Shown here piece after piece: positions 32,205 to 42,600 of a stretch of 64,000 nt of DNA. The notes under the pieces are model-generated. The model was not told the origin of the DNA and did not search any database. It worked only from the letters and a program-made list of their open reading frames with translations. Source of the DNA: Nonomuraea jabiensis (GTDB lineage: Bacteria; Actinomycetota; Actinomycetes; Streptosporangiales; Streptosporangiaceae). A program made the translations under genes and the position numbers. The stretch is from contig NZ_JACHMB010000001.1 in the NCBI RefSeq assembly GCF_014204795.1, forward strand, positions 8,940,501 through 9,004,500. Reading direction: 5' to 3'. The first letter of the stretch is position 1. The number at the start of each line of letters is the position of its first letter.

Positions 32205-32936
32205 TCAGCGCGGCTTGGTGGTTACCGTGGAAGGGTCCGGTGCTGTGACCGACACCTTGCTGCCCCACTTCGTGTAACTGGTGTTCACGGTGCTGGTGTG
32301 GCTCTCTCCGTCCGCCGCCATCGTGTACGTCGACGTCACCCTGTTGACCAGACCCGCCGAGGACAGCGTGAGGGTGTAGGAGATCTTCAGGCCATCGTGT
32401 TCTTTACCGATCCTCGCGGCGGAGACCCAGCCCGAAACGGCCTTGAGCTCTTTCAGGGTGATCGAGCCGGAGACGGAGTTTCCCCTGGTCTTTCCGTTCT
32501 TGAGCAGTTTGGCCAGGGTCTTGGGCTCGGCCGGGTTGATGAACTGCGACCACGAGTCGGGCATGCCGTAGTTCTTGCTCTTGTACCAGGTCTTGCCCTC
32601 GGGCAGGAGGCCGCTGATCCGGTCGCCCGAGTAGTAGCCGGTCTTGCCGATGCCGATCACGCGCTCATGCTCGTCACCGTACTTCGTCGTGATGTCAAAG
32701 GCGGCGATCTCCTTCTTGCCGAACTGGAAGACGCCGTTGATGTCGCGGGCGCCCCGCTCGTCGGTGCCGTCCGTCCACGTGACGTCGCCGGTGAACCGTA
32801 CCCCATGCCCGGCGGCGATCGTCGCCTTCAGCACGCCGACCGGGTCCTTGGGGGCCGCCTGCGCCGGCACGGCGGCCATCGTCAGCGCGGCGAACACCAC
32901 CGTTGATAAGATCTCTTTCTTCACACAGGCGATCAT
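32205..32936 (-). CDS. Secreted LppX/LprAFG-like hypothetical protein
   Basis: The 243-residue product has a Sec signal peptide (KKEILSTVVFAALTMAAVPAQA, cleaved near residue 28). No lipobox Cys is evident, so it is secreted rather than lipidated. The body is beta-rich with GVRFTGDVTWTDGTDERGA, KTGYYSGDRISGLLPEGKTWYK and LKISYTLTLSSAGLVNRV, resembling the lipid-binding half-barrel of LppX/LprG-type proteins of actinomycetes. That likeness is by pattern only. The start is ATG 32936 or GTG 32924; neither has a strong ribosome site. It ends at a strong shared terminator and is divergent from the 33077 gene. Confidence 0.75.
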   Translation of the reverse strand: MIACVKKEILSTVVFAALTMAAVPAQAAPKDPVGVLKATIAAGHGVRFTGDVTWTDGTDERGARDINGVFQFGKKEIAAFDITTKYGDEHERVIGIGKTGYYSGDRISGLLPEGKTWYKSKNYGMPDSWSQFINPAEPKTLAKLLKNGKTRGNSVSGSITLKELKAVSGWVSAARIGKEHDGLKISYTLTLSSAGLVNRVTSTYTMAADGESHTSTVNTSYTKWGSKVSVTAPDPSTVTTKPR

Positions 32937-33076
32937 GCCGGAGACGGACGACAACCTGGAGCCCAAGGCCGTCTGCTCCCACGAATCGTTATCCGGCTGA
33001 GGCGGTCGCCGCGGCATGCGTAAACCCAGCAGGCGCCGGGGGCGTCTCGTGATCATGATTGGCAGAAGTCGGCATC

Positions 33077-34111
33077 ATGAGTCACCCGCCGAGGCGGCAG
33101 TCGAGAGCGGCGCCTGGTTCTCATGAGCTCGCGGACCGCAGTCAACCGCGGGTAGTGCGGGACCGATTACGCGTGCTCGGCGGCGTCGTGGCCGTCGCGC
33201 TGCTCGCCGGGCTGCTCGGCGGTGAGGAAGGCCCGCGTACGCCCTACCGGCCGCCTTACGACGTGAGCTGCCCCGCGTGGACCAAACTGCACCGCGGGTT
33301 CGGCGACACCCGGACAGAGGACCGGGAGCGTGCCTTCCTGTGCCTGGTACGGGAGGCGGGCGGGCCGATGTTCCCTGAGGGCAAGTCCGACCAGGCCCTT
33401 CTCGCGTCCGGCAGGGCATTGTGCGCCCAGCCGGGGTGGCGGAGAGCCGACGAATGGCTGCGCAGCGGGGACCGCACGATCAACCTGCACGGTCTGGACA
33501 GCGCGCTGGTGTTCCTGTGCCCCGACGTCATCGGAGGCCCGGACCTGATGCCCTCGGACGAACAGATGGTCAAGGAGGCGGCCGACTACGTCGCCGCGAG
33601 CAACGCCGCCTGCCGCGACCCGTGGCCCAGGCGGCGGGCCCGCAAGCAGGGGAGTGCCGCCTACTTCACGTCCGAAGGCGGCGGCTATCACCTCTCCGAC
33701 GACGCCGATGCGGACAACGAGGACAGAATCGAGCGGGACCACGACAGATTGCTCACGGGTCAGGAGACCGGCGTGGGCATCGAAACGATCAGAAACATGA
33801 ACGTCTGCGTGACCGTCAAGGCGTTCGACCAGGCTCCGCCGCTGCGGCTCAAGGGCTGGCAGGAAGTGGCCGAGGTTGGGGTCACCAGCCGCAGCGGCCG
33901 CCTGACGGTGCCGGTCATGCAGCCGGGCGGCGAGGAGGGGGCCGGGCGGCCCCTGCCCAACCTGGCGATCAAGGGGCCGGGGCACTACCGGGTGCGGGTC
34001 TACGCACGGGCCGACGAGGACGCCACCACCATGCTGCCCGCCGAGTGGCACCTGATCGTGGTCTATCCCGGACAGTCCAAGAAGGAGGCCGTCCATCGGT
34101 CTCGTGGTTGA
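33077..34111 (+). CDS. Membrane-anchored hypothetical protein
   Basis: The 344-residue protein has a basic N-terminus, one transmembrane segment (VLGGVVAVALLAGLLGG, about 33-50), and an extracellular part of ~290 residues. That part contains four or five Cys (SCPAWTKL, AFLCLVREAG, ALCAQPGW, FLCPDVIGG), an acidic stretch (SDDADADNEDRIERDHD), and a beta-sandwich-like C-terminus (GHYRVRVYARADEDATT, EWHLIVVYPGQ). I do not recognise a family. The ATG at 33077 is preferred to an upstream TTG. Its neighbours are secreted proteins, so an envelope role is plausible, nothing more. Confidence 0.7.
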   Translation: MSHPPRRQSRAAPGSHELADRSQPRVVRDRLRVLGGVVAVALLAGLLGGEEGPRTPYRPPYDVSCPAWTKLHRGFGDTRTEDRERAFLCLVREAGGPMFPEGKSDQALLASGRALCAQPGWRRADEWLRSGDRTINLHGLDSALVFLCPDVIGGPDLMPSDEQMVKEAADYVAASNAACRDPWPRRRARKQGSAAYFTSEGGGYHLSDDADADNEDRIERDHDRLLTGQETGVGIETIRNMNVCVTVKAFDQAPPLRLKGWQEVAEVGVTSRSGRLTVPVMQPGGEEGAGRPLPNLAIKGPGHYRVRVYARADEDATTMLPAEWHLIVVYPGQSKKEAVHRSRG

Positions 34112-34459
34112 CAGGGTCGATGCCGCGGCCGGGCCGGCCAAGGCCCTCCGCCTGGTCACGGGCGCCTGCCCGCGTCATGATGGCCCGCACGCCGAAGAGA
34201 TCGCCGATCCGAAGCACGTCGACCTGGCGACTCTCGGCCCTTGACCGCCGACGGCTTACGACCTGGGCGGTGAAGCCCGCCCCGGGCGGCGGGCGCGGGT
34301 TCGGCCGACGTCATGGCCCGCCGAACGACAGCGGGCTGGCGCGCGGTATCAGGCCAGAAGGGCGATTGTCACACATTGACAGATCAACATCTGAAATTTC
34401 ATGCCCTATCCATGCCACATACAGAGATTTCAGCTGTTTGTCGGTTTACGCTCCCACGC
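34112..34459. other. 348-bp intergenic region upstream of the nuclease gene
   Basis: No convincing gene. The left two thirds are GC-rich with no domain I can name, although the minus strand near 34150-34230 reads DVLRIGDLFGVRAIM, possibly a gene relic. The right part is AT-rich and promoter-like: a TTGACA (34376-34381) without a good -10, and the inverted repeat listed next. Confidence 0.55.
34391..34433 (+). promoter_or_regulatory. Inverted repeat in the nuclease promoter region
   Basis: CTGAAATTTC (34391-34400) and GAGATTTCAG (34424-34433) match in nine of ten inverted positions across a 23-bp centre. Within it CATGCC occurs twice, 11 bp apart, a spacing reminiscent of PhoP boxes, though the sequence match to a PHO box is weak. 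Confidence 0.5.
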
Positions 34460-36832
34460 ATGCCAGTCAAGTCCCGGGCCACAGCGATCCTCGTTGCCGC
34501 CGGCGTCGTCGCCGGTTCGATCGCAGCCCTCTCCTCACCCTCTTCGGCCGCGGCCCCCGGAACCGTGGTCATCAGCCAGGTCTACGGCGGAGGCGGCAAC
34601 ACCGGCGCCCCCTTAACCAACGACTACGTCGAGCTGTTCAACCGCAGCGGCGCCCCCGTGTCCCTGGACGGCTGGTCCGTGCAGTACACCAGCGCCGCCG
34701 GCACCGGGAACTTCGCCGCCAACAAGGCCTCCCTCTCCGGCAGCATCGCCCCCGGCCAGTACCACCTCGTACAGCTCGCCGCCGGCACCACCCCCAGCGG
34801 CGCGCTGCCCCAGCCCGACAGCGTCGGCTCCGTCAACATGAGCGGCACCGCGGGCAAGGTGGCGCTGGTCCGATCGAGCGACGGGCTGGCCTGCAACGGC
34901 TCCTCCACCCCCTGCGCCGACGCCCAGCTCGCGCTGATCGCCGACCTGGTCGGCTACGGCAGCGCGAACTTCTCCGAAGGCACCCCCGCCCCCGCGCTCA
35001 CCAACACCACCGGCGCGTTCCGCAAGGGCGGCGGCTGCACCGACACCGACGACAACGGCGCCGACTTCGAGACCGCGGCCCCCGCGCCGCGCAACACCGC
35101 CACCGCCGCGGCCCCCTGCGGCGGCGGAGACCCGTCCCCGACGCCCACCCCAACCATCACGCCGACCCCCACCCCGACCCCCACCCCGACCGTCACGCCC
35201 ACCGAGAGCTGCGACACCGCGCCCACCCACCGGATCTCCGAGGTGCAGGGAAGCGGCGAGACCAGCCCGGTCGCCGGTCAGAACATCCGGGTCGAGGGCG
35301 TCGTCACCGGCTCCTTCCAGGGCTCCGGCCAGTTCGGCGGCTTCTACCTCCAGGGGCTCGAGCCGGACGCCGACCCGGCGACCTCCGAGGGGCTGTTCGT
35401 GTTCTCCTCCTCGCCGGTCAAGACCGGTGACCGCGTGCTCGTCTCCGGCAAGGCGATCGAGTTCAACGGCCTCACCGAGATCTCGCCGGCCACCGCGGTG
35501 AACGTGTGCGGCACCGGCGTGGTCAAGCCGGCCAAGGTGAAGCTGCCCCTCAAGAAGGGCGTCACCTTCGAACGCTACGAGGGCATGCTCGTCACGTTCC
35601 ACGGCGACCTCGCCGCCTCCGAGATCTACAACCTCGGCCGGTTCGGTGAGATCACCCTCGCGGGCGGCGGCCGGCTGTGGCAGCCGACGGACCGCAAGGG
35701 CGTGGACACCGAGAAGGACGCGCGGCGCGCCATCCTCCTCGACGACGGTTCGAGCGTGCAGAACCCGCCCACCCTGCCGTACCACACCACGGGATCCAAC
35801 ACCGTCCGCATCGGCGACGAGGTGAAGAACCTGACCGGCGTCCTGACGTACGGCTTCGACGCCTACCGCGTCCAGCCGACCAAGCCGGTGGCCTTCAAGG
35901 CCGACAACCCCCGCCCCGCCCAGCCCGCCAAGGTCGGCGGCGACGTCCGGGTGGCCAGCCTCAACACGCTCAACTGGTTCACCACGCTCAAGTCCCGCGG
36001 CGCCACCACCGCCGCGGAGCGGGAGCGCCAGCTCGCCAAGCTGGTCGCCAACATCACGACGCTCGACCCGGCCGTGGCCGGGCTGATGGAGGTCGAGCGC
36101 AACAACGACGTGGCGCTCAACACCCTGGTCGACGCGCTCAACGCCAAGGCCGGCGCCGGCACGTACAAGGCGATCACCCACCCCAACCCGGGCACCGACC
36201 TCATCCAGACCGCGCTGATCTATCAGCCGGCCAAGGTCACCCCGACGGGCCCGGCGCGGTCGTCGTCCGACCCGATCTTCAACCGGCCGCCGCTGGTGCA
36301 GACCTTCGCCAAGGCCGGCGGGGGCGGGAAGTCCTTCACGGTGCTGGTGAACCACTTCAAGTCCAAGGGCTGCACCGACGCCGACGGACCGGCCTCCGGT
36401 GCCGACGCCGACCAGGGCGACGGGCAATCCTGCTACAACGCCAAGCGCGTCCAGCAGGCCAAGGCCGTGCTGGCCCTGATCGGCAGCCTCAAGCTGCAGA
36501 ACGTGCTCGTCCTCGGCGACCTCAACGCCTACGGCGAGGAGGACCCCATCCACACGTTCGAGGGGGCCGGGCTGACCAGCCTGAGCAAGGCGTACGTCAA
36601 GAAGGACGACCGCTACAGCTACGTCTTCGACGGCCTGTCCGGTGAGCTCGACCACGTGCTGGCCGACAAGGGCGCGCGCAAGCTGGTGACCGGCGCCACC
36701 ATCTGGCACATCAACTCCGACGAGGGCCGGTTCATGGACTACAACACCGAGTTCAACCCGCCCTACCTGTACGCGCCCGACCCGTTCCGCTCCTCCGACC
36801 ACGACCCGCTGCTGGTGGGCCTGAAGCTCTGA
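34460..36832 (+). CDS. Secreted ExeM/NucH-type extracellular endonuclease with lamin-tail domain
   Basis: The 790-residue protein has a Sec signal (ILVAAGVVAGSIAALSSPSSAAA). A lamin-tail domain follows (VVISQVYGGGGNTGAPL, DYVELFNRSGAPVSLDGWSVQY; about 34-200), then a Thr-Pro linker (about 225-250), and an OB-fold-like region (RISEVQGSGETSPVAGQNI to about 480). The C-terminal endonuclease/exonuclease/phosphatase domain has VASLNTLNWF, AGLMEVERNND, VLVNHFKSKG, LVLGDLNAYGEEDP, GELDHVLAD and SSDHDPLLVGL. All catalytic motifs are present. It should degrade extracellular DNA/RNA for nutrients or biofilm turnover. A strong terminator follows. A phosphate-responsive promoter is possible but not established. 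Confidence 0.94.
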   Translation: MPVKSRATAILVAAGVVAGSIAALSSPSSAAAPGTVVISQVYGGGGNTGAPLTNDYVELFNRSGAPVSLDGWSVQYTSAAGTGNFAANKASLSGSIAPGQYHLVQLAAGTTPSGALPQPDSVGSVNMSGTAGKVALVRSSDGLACNGSSTPCADAQLALIADLVGYGSANFSEGTPAPALTNTTGAFRKGGGCTDTDDNGADFETAAPAPRNTATAAAPCGGGDPSPTPTPTITPTPTPTPTPTVTPTESCDTAPTHRISEVQGSGETSPVAGQNIRVEGVVTGSFQGSGQFGGFYLQGLEPDADPATSEGLFVFSSSPVKTGDRVLVSGKAIEFNGLTEISPATAVNVCGTGVVKPAKVKLPLKKGVTFERYEGMLVTFHGDLAASEIYNLGRFGEITLAGGGRLWQPTDRKGVDTEKDARRAILLDDGSSVQNPPTLPYHTTGSNTVRIGDEVKNLTGVLTYGFDAYRVQPTKPVAFKADNPRPAQPAKVGGDVRVASLNTLNWFTTLKSRGATTAAERERQLAKLVANITTLDPAVAGLMEVERNNDVALNTLVDALNAKAGAGTYKAITHPNPGTDLIQTALIYQPAKVTPTGPARSSSDPIFNRPPLVQTFAKAGGGGKSFTVLVNHFKSKGCTDADGPASGADADQGDGQSCYNAKRVQQAKAVLALIGSLKLQNVLVLGDLNAYGEEDPIHTFEGAGLTSLSKAYVKKDDRYSYVFDGLSGELDHVLADKGARKLVTGATIWHINSDEGRFMDYNTEFNPPYLYAPDPFRSSDHDPLLVGLKL

Positions 36833-36840
36833 GACCGTAC

Positions 36841-36873
36841 GCGGGCCGCGGCGGCCACACTGCCGCGGCCCGC
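36841..36873. terminator. Bidirectional terminator between nuclease and phosphatase genes
   Basis: GCGGGCCGCGGC (36841-36852) pairs perfectly with GCCGCGGCCCGC (36862-36873) around a 9-nt loop in the 48-bp gap between two convergent genes. Confidence 0.88.
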
Positions 36874-36880
36874 CGCAGAT

Positions 36881-37975
36881 TCACGGGGCCGGTTCACCGG
36901 CGCGCCGGGTGATCGCCAGAATCGCCATGTCGTCATCGCGCGGACCGCCGGCCCACCGCTCGACGTCTCGCACCAGCACCTCGATCACCTCCTCCGGCCG
37001 CCGGAACGGGCCTCGGCCGCCGAGCCGGCTTGCCGGGTCGTAGAACGTCCCGCCACGGCTTCGGGCCTCCGTCACCCCATCCGTGACGAGCAGGAGCGTG
37101 CTCCCGGCAGGGAAGGGCCAGCGGTCGGGTCGTGCCCGCGGCACGCCCAGGCGGCTCATGCCCAGGGGAAGACTCGGTTCCTCGGGATCCAGGCAGGACA
37201 CCGTGTCACCCTGAAGGAGGTACGGCGAGGGGTGGCCGCAGTTCAGCAGGCGCACCGAGGCCGCGTCCGAGGTGATCTCGCCGAGCACCGCGGTGACGAA
37301 CCCCTCCATCCGTACGCTTTCCTCGCGCGAGGCGGCTTCTCTGATCAGCGCGTGCTCCATGCGCTCGGCCAGCACCACGAGGTCGGCTGCCTGGTCCGCC
37401 GCCTCTCGGAAGGTGCCCAGCAGCACGGCCACCGTGCCGACCGCGTCCAGGCCCTTGCCTCGCACGTCCGCGATCAGCAATCTGGTGCCGTACGGCGTCT
37501 CCTGGACGGCGTAGGCGTCCCCGCCGATCAAGGCCTCGATCTGCGCGGCCTTGTAGACCGCGGCGATGGCCAGCGGACCTACCCGCGCCGGCGGTGCGGG
37601 CAGGACGGCGCGCTGGACGGCCTCGGCGACGGAACGCACCACTTGCAGCCGGCGGCTGTGGCTCGCGACCACGCGGTTCACCCCGAGGCCCACGAGCGCG
37701 GTGAACACCGCGCTGATCAACGAGAGTGTGCCGACGGCATGACCGAAGTAGCCATCCTTGATCAACAACACCAGCTGGACCAGAACGATGGCCGCCGCGA
37801 CCGCGATCGTGTGCCGTCGCGACAGCAGCCCCCCTGCCACCACGACCGCGGCGCCCAGCAGGTAGTCGCCCCAGTAGTAGCGCGGGGACAGCATGTTGAA
37901 GACGGCGCCGATGACGACCATGGCGGCCGGTATGAAGGAGATGTACCGGGGCCATCTCATGGAGAGTGGGTTCAT
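36881..37975 (-). CDS. Membrane PP2C-type (SpoIIE-like) protein Ser/Thr phosphatase
   Basis: The 364-residue protein has about four N-terminal transmembrane helices (about 8-125; ISFIPAAMVVIGAVFNML, YLLGAAVVVAGGLL, AAAIVLVQLVLLI, LSLISAVFTALVGLGV). A SpoIIE/PP2C domain follows with metal-site motifs GGDAYAVQ, LLIADVRGKGLDAVG, FVTAVLGEI, LLLVTDGVTEAR and RDDDMAIL. This arrangement, a membrane-tethered RsbU-like phosphatase, is common in streptomycete-type genomes and usually acts on anti-anti-sigma factors; no such partner lies beside it. I chose the ATG at 37975; ATG 38020 would add 15 residues. It lies downstream of the membrane gene at 38144 on the same strand. Confidence 0.92.
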   Translation of the reverse strand: MNPLSMRWPRYISFIPAAMVVIGAVFNMLSPRYYWGDYLLGAAVVVAGGLLSRRHTIAVAAAIVLVQLVLLIKDGYFGHAVGTLSLISAVFTALVGLGVNRVVASHSRRLQVVRSVAEAVQRAVLPAPPARVGPLAIAAVYKAAQIEALIGGDAYAVQETPYGTRLLIADVRGKGLDAVGTVAVLLGTFREAADQAADLVVLAERMEHALIREAASREESVRMEGFVTAVLGEITSDAASVRLLNCGHPSPYLLQGDTVSCLDPEEPSLPLGMSRLGVPRARPDRWPFPAGSTLLLVTDGVTEARSRGGTFYDPASRLGGRGPFRRPEEVIEVLVRDVERWAGGPRDDDMAILAITRRAGEPAP

Positions 37976-38143
37976 CCGCGCCCCGATCCCGCAGCCGATC
38001 GACCTGTGCTCGACGAGCATGGGGAGGCCGCGTGACGTCCTCTGGAGGTCTCCGCACGCCGTTCCCTCAGGTGATCCTTTTCTAGTGAATGTCGAATCGC
38101 CTGTCGAGGCGACACTCCCAGGGCGTCCTGGGAATGGGCGCAC

Positions 38144-39103
38144 TCAGTCCCGCGGCGCGGGAGACGGAAAGAGCAACCGGCGCAAATCCGCCTCCGTGAG
38201 CGGACGTGCCCGCTGGATGGCCTCCCGTAGCGTCTTCCTGGGGACCGCGTCTGTGGCGCCGATCCTGAGATATAACGTGCCGCGCTGCATCACGTACTCC
38301 TGGAGGCCGCACGGGCAGCCCTCTTCCGCCTTCGGCCGGCGCCCGCTGCGATACCACAGCCCGGGCCGCTCGACCGTGCACTCGAGGTTGTCGGCGCCCC
38401 GGAAATTGACCACGAGCATTTGCTCACTGCAGTATTTGGTGGAGAATTCGCCGTGTTCGGCGCTCAGGGTGATGGTGCGGGCCCACTGGGCTTCCCCGGG
38501 TCGCCGGTCTTCGGGGGTGAACCAGGCGGTCCTGCCGTCGTGCTCCAGCCGATAGCCGGGCATCGACGTGCTGAACGCGAGCCCCAGCCAGAGGCTGGTC
38601 TTCTCGTGCAACGCCTGTTCGTGCGCTTGCTCCCGTAACTTGTCCGCCCGCACATCAGACAGGTACGAGCCGCCCGCGACGAGTGACGCCGCGATCGCCA
38701 GCCCGCTCAGTGTGAACCACCGGCCGGCGAGGATCGCGGCGCACAACGCGTAACCCGCACCGCCCGCGGCCAGTGCCGGCCACTGATCGAAGTTCAGGCC
38801 CAGTCCGAGTCTGCCGTTCATCACCACGCCGTACACCGACGTGGCCAGCCCGCCGGCGAGCACCAGCCATGCCCAGGCCAGCCGCCCCTTGGCGGTCGAG
38901 GTGAGTCCGGACGCCTGTTTCGACACCGCGGCGATGGCGTACAGCAGCGCCACCGACCCCAGCACGGTCAGCACTGCGACGGCGAGGCCGAGCAGTGGGC
39001 CTCCCATGAAAGCTGCGGCGAGGCCACTGTAGAAGATCAGGGGTGCGATGATCACCCCTGCCGCCCAGGCCAGCGCCATCTGTAACGCGACGTACCTGCC
39101 CAT
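38144..39103 (-). CDS. Membrane hypothetical protein with C-terminal soluble domain
   Basis: The 319-residue protein has about five transmembrane helices in the first 160 residues (ALQMALAWAAGVIIAPLIF, GLAVAVLTVLGSVALLYAIA, LAWAWLVLAGGLATSVYG, ALAAGGAGYALCAAILA, LSGLAIAASLVAGGSYL). A ~155-residue soluble domain follows with four Cys (KYCSEQM, LECTVERPG, EEGCPCGLQEYV). No family is recognised. A GTG two codons upstream is an alternative start. It precedes the PP2C phosphatase gene on the same strand with a 168-bp gap, so any functional link is weak. Confidence 0.7.
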   Translation of the reverse strand: MGRYVALQMALAWAAGVIIAPLIFYSGLAAAFMGGPLLGLAVAVLTVLGSVALLYAIAAVSKQASGLTSTAKGRLAWAWLVLAGGLATSVYGVVMNGRLGLGLNFDQWPALAAGGAGYALCAAILAGRWFTLSGLAIAASLVAGGSYLSDVRADKLREQAHEQALHEKTSLWLGLAFSTSMPGYRLEHDGRTAWFTPEDRRPGEAQWARTITLSAEHGEFSTKYCSEQMLVVNFRGADNLECTVERPGLWYRSGRRPKAEEGCPCGLQEYVMQRGTLYLRIGATDAVPRKTLREAIQRARPLTEADLRRLLFPSPAPRD

Positions 39104-39266
39104 CGCCACCGCCGTTCGGTTGGGGTCTCGTCACCTGGGTGGTGTGACGTCCCTCGGCGTACGAACGATCGAGGCGGTGATCAAGATGTGATGTCCCTGC
39201 CGAAGAACTGTTTCACGATGGGCCCGGCGGAAGGTGTCGCCACCGCCGGCGGCCGCTGGTGTATGG

Positions 39267-39596
39267 CTAGCGGACCATCTTGAGCCCGGTGTGCCAGACG
39301 TAGCCGTGTCCTCCGCCGTTCAGGTTCCAGACTTCGGTCCATTTCCAGGTGGGCTTGTTGTCCCAGCAGTAGCCGTGGAACTTGGTGCCCTTCTTGGCCA
39401 CCCGGTAGCCGGAGCTGAGGCTCTTGCGCTTGTGCACCTTGACCGCCCACTTCGCCTGGACGATGCAGGGCCAGAGCGCGGTCGAGGCCTTGGTGGCGCC
39501 TTGGGTGGCGCTGGTGGCGTGCGCTGGGGGGACCAGCACGCCGGAGGCGAGCGCGGCCGCCATGGCCAGGGTGGCGATCTTTCCTACGGTTCTCAT
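39267..39596 (-). CDS. Small secreted hypothetical protein
   Basis: The 109-residue precursor has a Sec signal (KIATLAMAAALASGVLVPPAHA, cleaved near residue 27), giving a mature protein of ~82 residues with two Cys (WPCIVQAKW, HGYCWDN) and many Trp/Tyr/Gly (TWKWTEVWNLNGGGHGYVWH). The pattern suggests a small disulfide-bonded beta domain, perhaps SH3-like, which could bind cell wall, but that is inference. It lies 82 bp downstream of the WD40 kinase gene on the same strand. The ribosome site is weak. Confidence 0.72.
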   Translation of the reverse strand: MRTVGKIATLAMAAALASGVLVPPAHATSATQGATKASTALWPCIVQAKWAVKVHKRKSLSSGYRVAKKGTKFHGYCWDNKPTWKWTEVWNLNGGGHGYVWHTGLKMVR

Positions 39597-39678
39597 GTCC
39601 GGAAATGTAGGTCTGCAGGTGTTGAGGATATGTTGAGAATCCGTCGAGCTTCCTGGACTGGGCCGCACGCACCAATTG

Positions 39679-42600
39679 TCAGGAGCCGGGGCACAGGTCG
39701 AACGGTTCGATGCCGGGCAGGTATCGCTCCCACTCGGCGGCGGTGAGCGCGCGTCCCACGCGCTCACACACCTCGCCCGCCACGCGTTCGCCGCCGAGTT
39801 CGTGCGTGCGCACCGTGCCGTCCGGGGCGGCGTTGTAGAGCTTGCCGCCGTCAGCGGAGAACACCAGCGAGCCGGGATCGCCGTACTCGGGCGAGAGCAG
39901 CCCGTCGAACACGACGCCCAGCATCTGCCGGGTGGGCACGTCCCACAGGCGCACGCGCAGGCCTCGCTCATACGCGGCGAGCGTGCGCCCGTCCGGTGAC
40001 CACGCCAGCAGCTCCACCTCGCCGCCCGGCCCACGGGGGAGTTCGGCGAGCTTGGCGCTGAGGTCGCCGTTCCAGACGGAGATGCCGTCCAGGCCGGAGA
40101 ACGCCACTTGCCGGCTGTCCGGGCTGAAGGCGAAGGTGCCGTCCAGACGGTCGACCCCGGAGCCGAGTGGCCGGGTGACCGCGTTCACGGGGTCGATGAG
40201 CTCCGGCGGCGTCCCCGCGAACAGCAGCCGTCCGTCAGGGCGGAATGCCATGGCCGAATCGCCGTGCGAGCCGGTGACGAGGGTGGAGGACCCGCGTTCG
40301 AGGTCGCGCAGTTCCACGGGTGGGTCTCTGGGTGGGGTTCTGCCCTGATCCCAGGACGAGATCGCGAGGGTGCGGCCGTCGGGGCTGAAGGCCAGGCCCG
40401 TCACCTCGGCCGCGCCTTCTGCCGCGAGCGTGAACTCGGCCGACACCCGTCCCGAGACCGTCTCGATGACGTGGACGGTGTTGTCATCGCCGTACGCCAG
40501 GCGCCTGCCGTCGGGGCTGAACGCCATCGCGGGAGACGTGCCGCGCCACGTCAACGGGCCGGCCAGGCGACGGCCCGTCGCGGCCTCCCGCATGATGAGG
40601 GTGTCGCCGCTCATGGCCGCCACCACCCGGGCGGACGGGTCGAGCAGCGCCGTGTCCGGGCCGTCGCTCCCGCCTGCGGGTGCGTCGAACAGCATGGAGA
40701 CGTCCAGCGTGTACACCGTGCCGCTGTCGTTCATGAAGCGGACGGCCCGTCCTGGAAGATCGAAGCGGAGCTCTCTGACCTCGCTGGGCAGCTTGCGCTG
40801 GAAGACGGTGTCGTGATCGGCGCGCCGCAGGATCTCCAGCTCCCTGTCCCACCCCCAGAGCGCGACGAACCGGTCTCCGAAGGCGAAATCCACCGACTCG
40901 CCGGGGCCCCCTTCCCGAGTCGATCGCCGAGTTCCTGACGGGAGGTCGTACACCCGCGTCCTGGTCATGTGCCCGGCCCCGATGTCCTCGACCGTGGCGA
41001 GCGACCGGCCATCAGGGCTGAACACGGCCTTGATCGTGACCCCCTGCCCGGGCAGGTCGGACGTGGGCAGGCGCCTGCCCGACCGCAGGTCCCAGAGCTG
41101 CGCGTCCGAACGCCCGTCGGAGACGTATCCGTAGCGGCCGTCGGGGCTGACGGCGAACAGGCCGGATCCCGAGGGGGCCGTGAGCCTCCGGCGCGTGGAC
41201 ACGTCCCACATTTGCACGGAATCAGTCGGGCTGTCCTTCGGCACCTGGAGCAGCCGGCCGGTGGTGTCGAAGGCCAGCGGCTGAGTGATCAGGGGTTCGC
41301 CGGCGTCCTGGGCGAACCGCTCGCCGAGCTGCGTTCCCGTGCCGGTGTCCCACAGGCGTACCCCATGCTCGTCCTGCAGGGCCAGCATCGCCCCGTCGGG
41401 GCTCAGCGCGGCCTTGGACGCCCCGTCACCCAGCCCGGACAGCCGGCGTATCTCTCTCCGGCCCGGGACATCCCAGATCCTGGCGGTGCCACCGGAGACG
41501 GAGACCAGCGTGCGGCCATCCAGGCTCAGCGCGTAAAGATTGTGCTGCTCGAAGTACGGGTCGGTGAACGCGTCGGTGGTGGGCTGGGAGAGCGAGTCGT
41601 AGAGCGCGCCGCGGGTCTCGGGCAACGCGGGGCCGAGCCGCCAGGCCGCCACCGTCAGCAGGCGCGCCAGCGGCGGCTCGGCCTGCCGCAGGTCGGCGGC
41701 GCGCAGGGCCAGCTCCCTTGCCAGGGCGTCATCTCGCTGCCGGTTGGACTCCCGGCGCAGAGATTCGGCCAGCCCGAACCCGCCGAGCGCGGCCACCAGC
41801 AGCACCGCCAGTGCCGCCGCCAGCAGCCCGCGCCTGCGGGACTGCCGCCTGGCCTGCCGGGAGGCGGCCTCAAGGAACTCGCGCTCCCGCCTGGCCAGCG
41901 TGAGGTCCTTGCGCTCGGTGGCGGCCCACTGGAGCGTGCGATCGAGGTTGGAGCCGTGCAGCAGGTCCGCCGGCTTCCTGCCGTGGTGGTCCCACTGAGC
42001 GGCGGCGTCGGCCAGGCGGCGGTGCACGGCCAGGCCGTCGCGGTTGGCGGCCAGCCATTCCCGCAATCTGGGCCAGGCCTGGACGAGGCCCGGACTGGCC
42101 AGCTCGTACGAGTCGCCCTCGCGAGCGACGAGGCCCGCGGCGGCGAAGACGGCCAGCAGCGCGTCGATCGCCTCGGTCTCCGGCAACTCGTCACGGGCGA
42201 CCGGCCGCAGCGAGTCACCGTCGATCATTCTCAGGAACACCTCGGGAACGCTCGCCCGCTCGGCCTCGGTCAGCTCCGCGTACAGCTCCTCCGCGACGGC
42301 TCCCAGATCCGGCCCCGCCGGCTCCTCTTTCAGCGTCGCGGCCAGCGTGCCCCCACGTGACAGGAGATCGCCCTGCTCGCCGCCCAGCAGCCGCAGCAGC
42401 ACGGTTCCGGCGGCGGGCCGGTTGGCGGGGTCGCGGTCGAGGGCCGCCGCGACGAGCCGATCGAGAGGTTCGGGGAGTCCGCCTGTGTCCGGCCGGAAGT
42501 CGAGCACGCGGGTGACCACCGACATCGGGTCGTCCGCCTCGATCGCGTCCTTCCCTGTCGCCGCGAAAAGCACCACCATGCCCCACGCCCACAGGTCGGC

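Noticed and set aside
34150..34230. Minus-strand fragment DVLRIGDLFGVRAIM as a gene remnant
   Set aside because: I could not tie it to any family and the frame is short.
34400..34421. PHO box upstream of the nuclease
   Set aside because: Only the 11-bp spacing of CATGCC fits; the sequence matches the PhoP consensus poorly. Kept as a hypothesis inside a finding, not as a feature.
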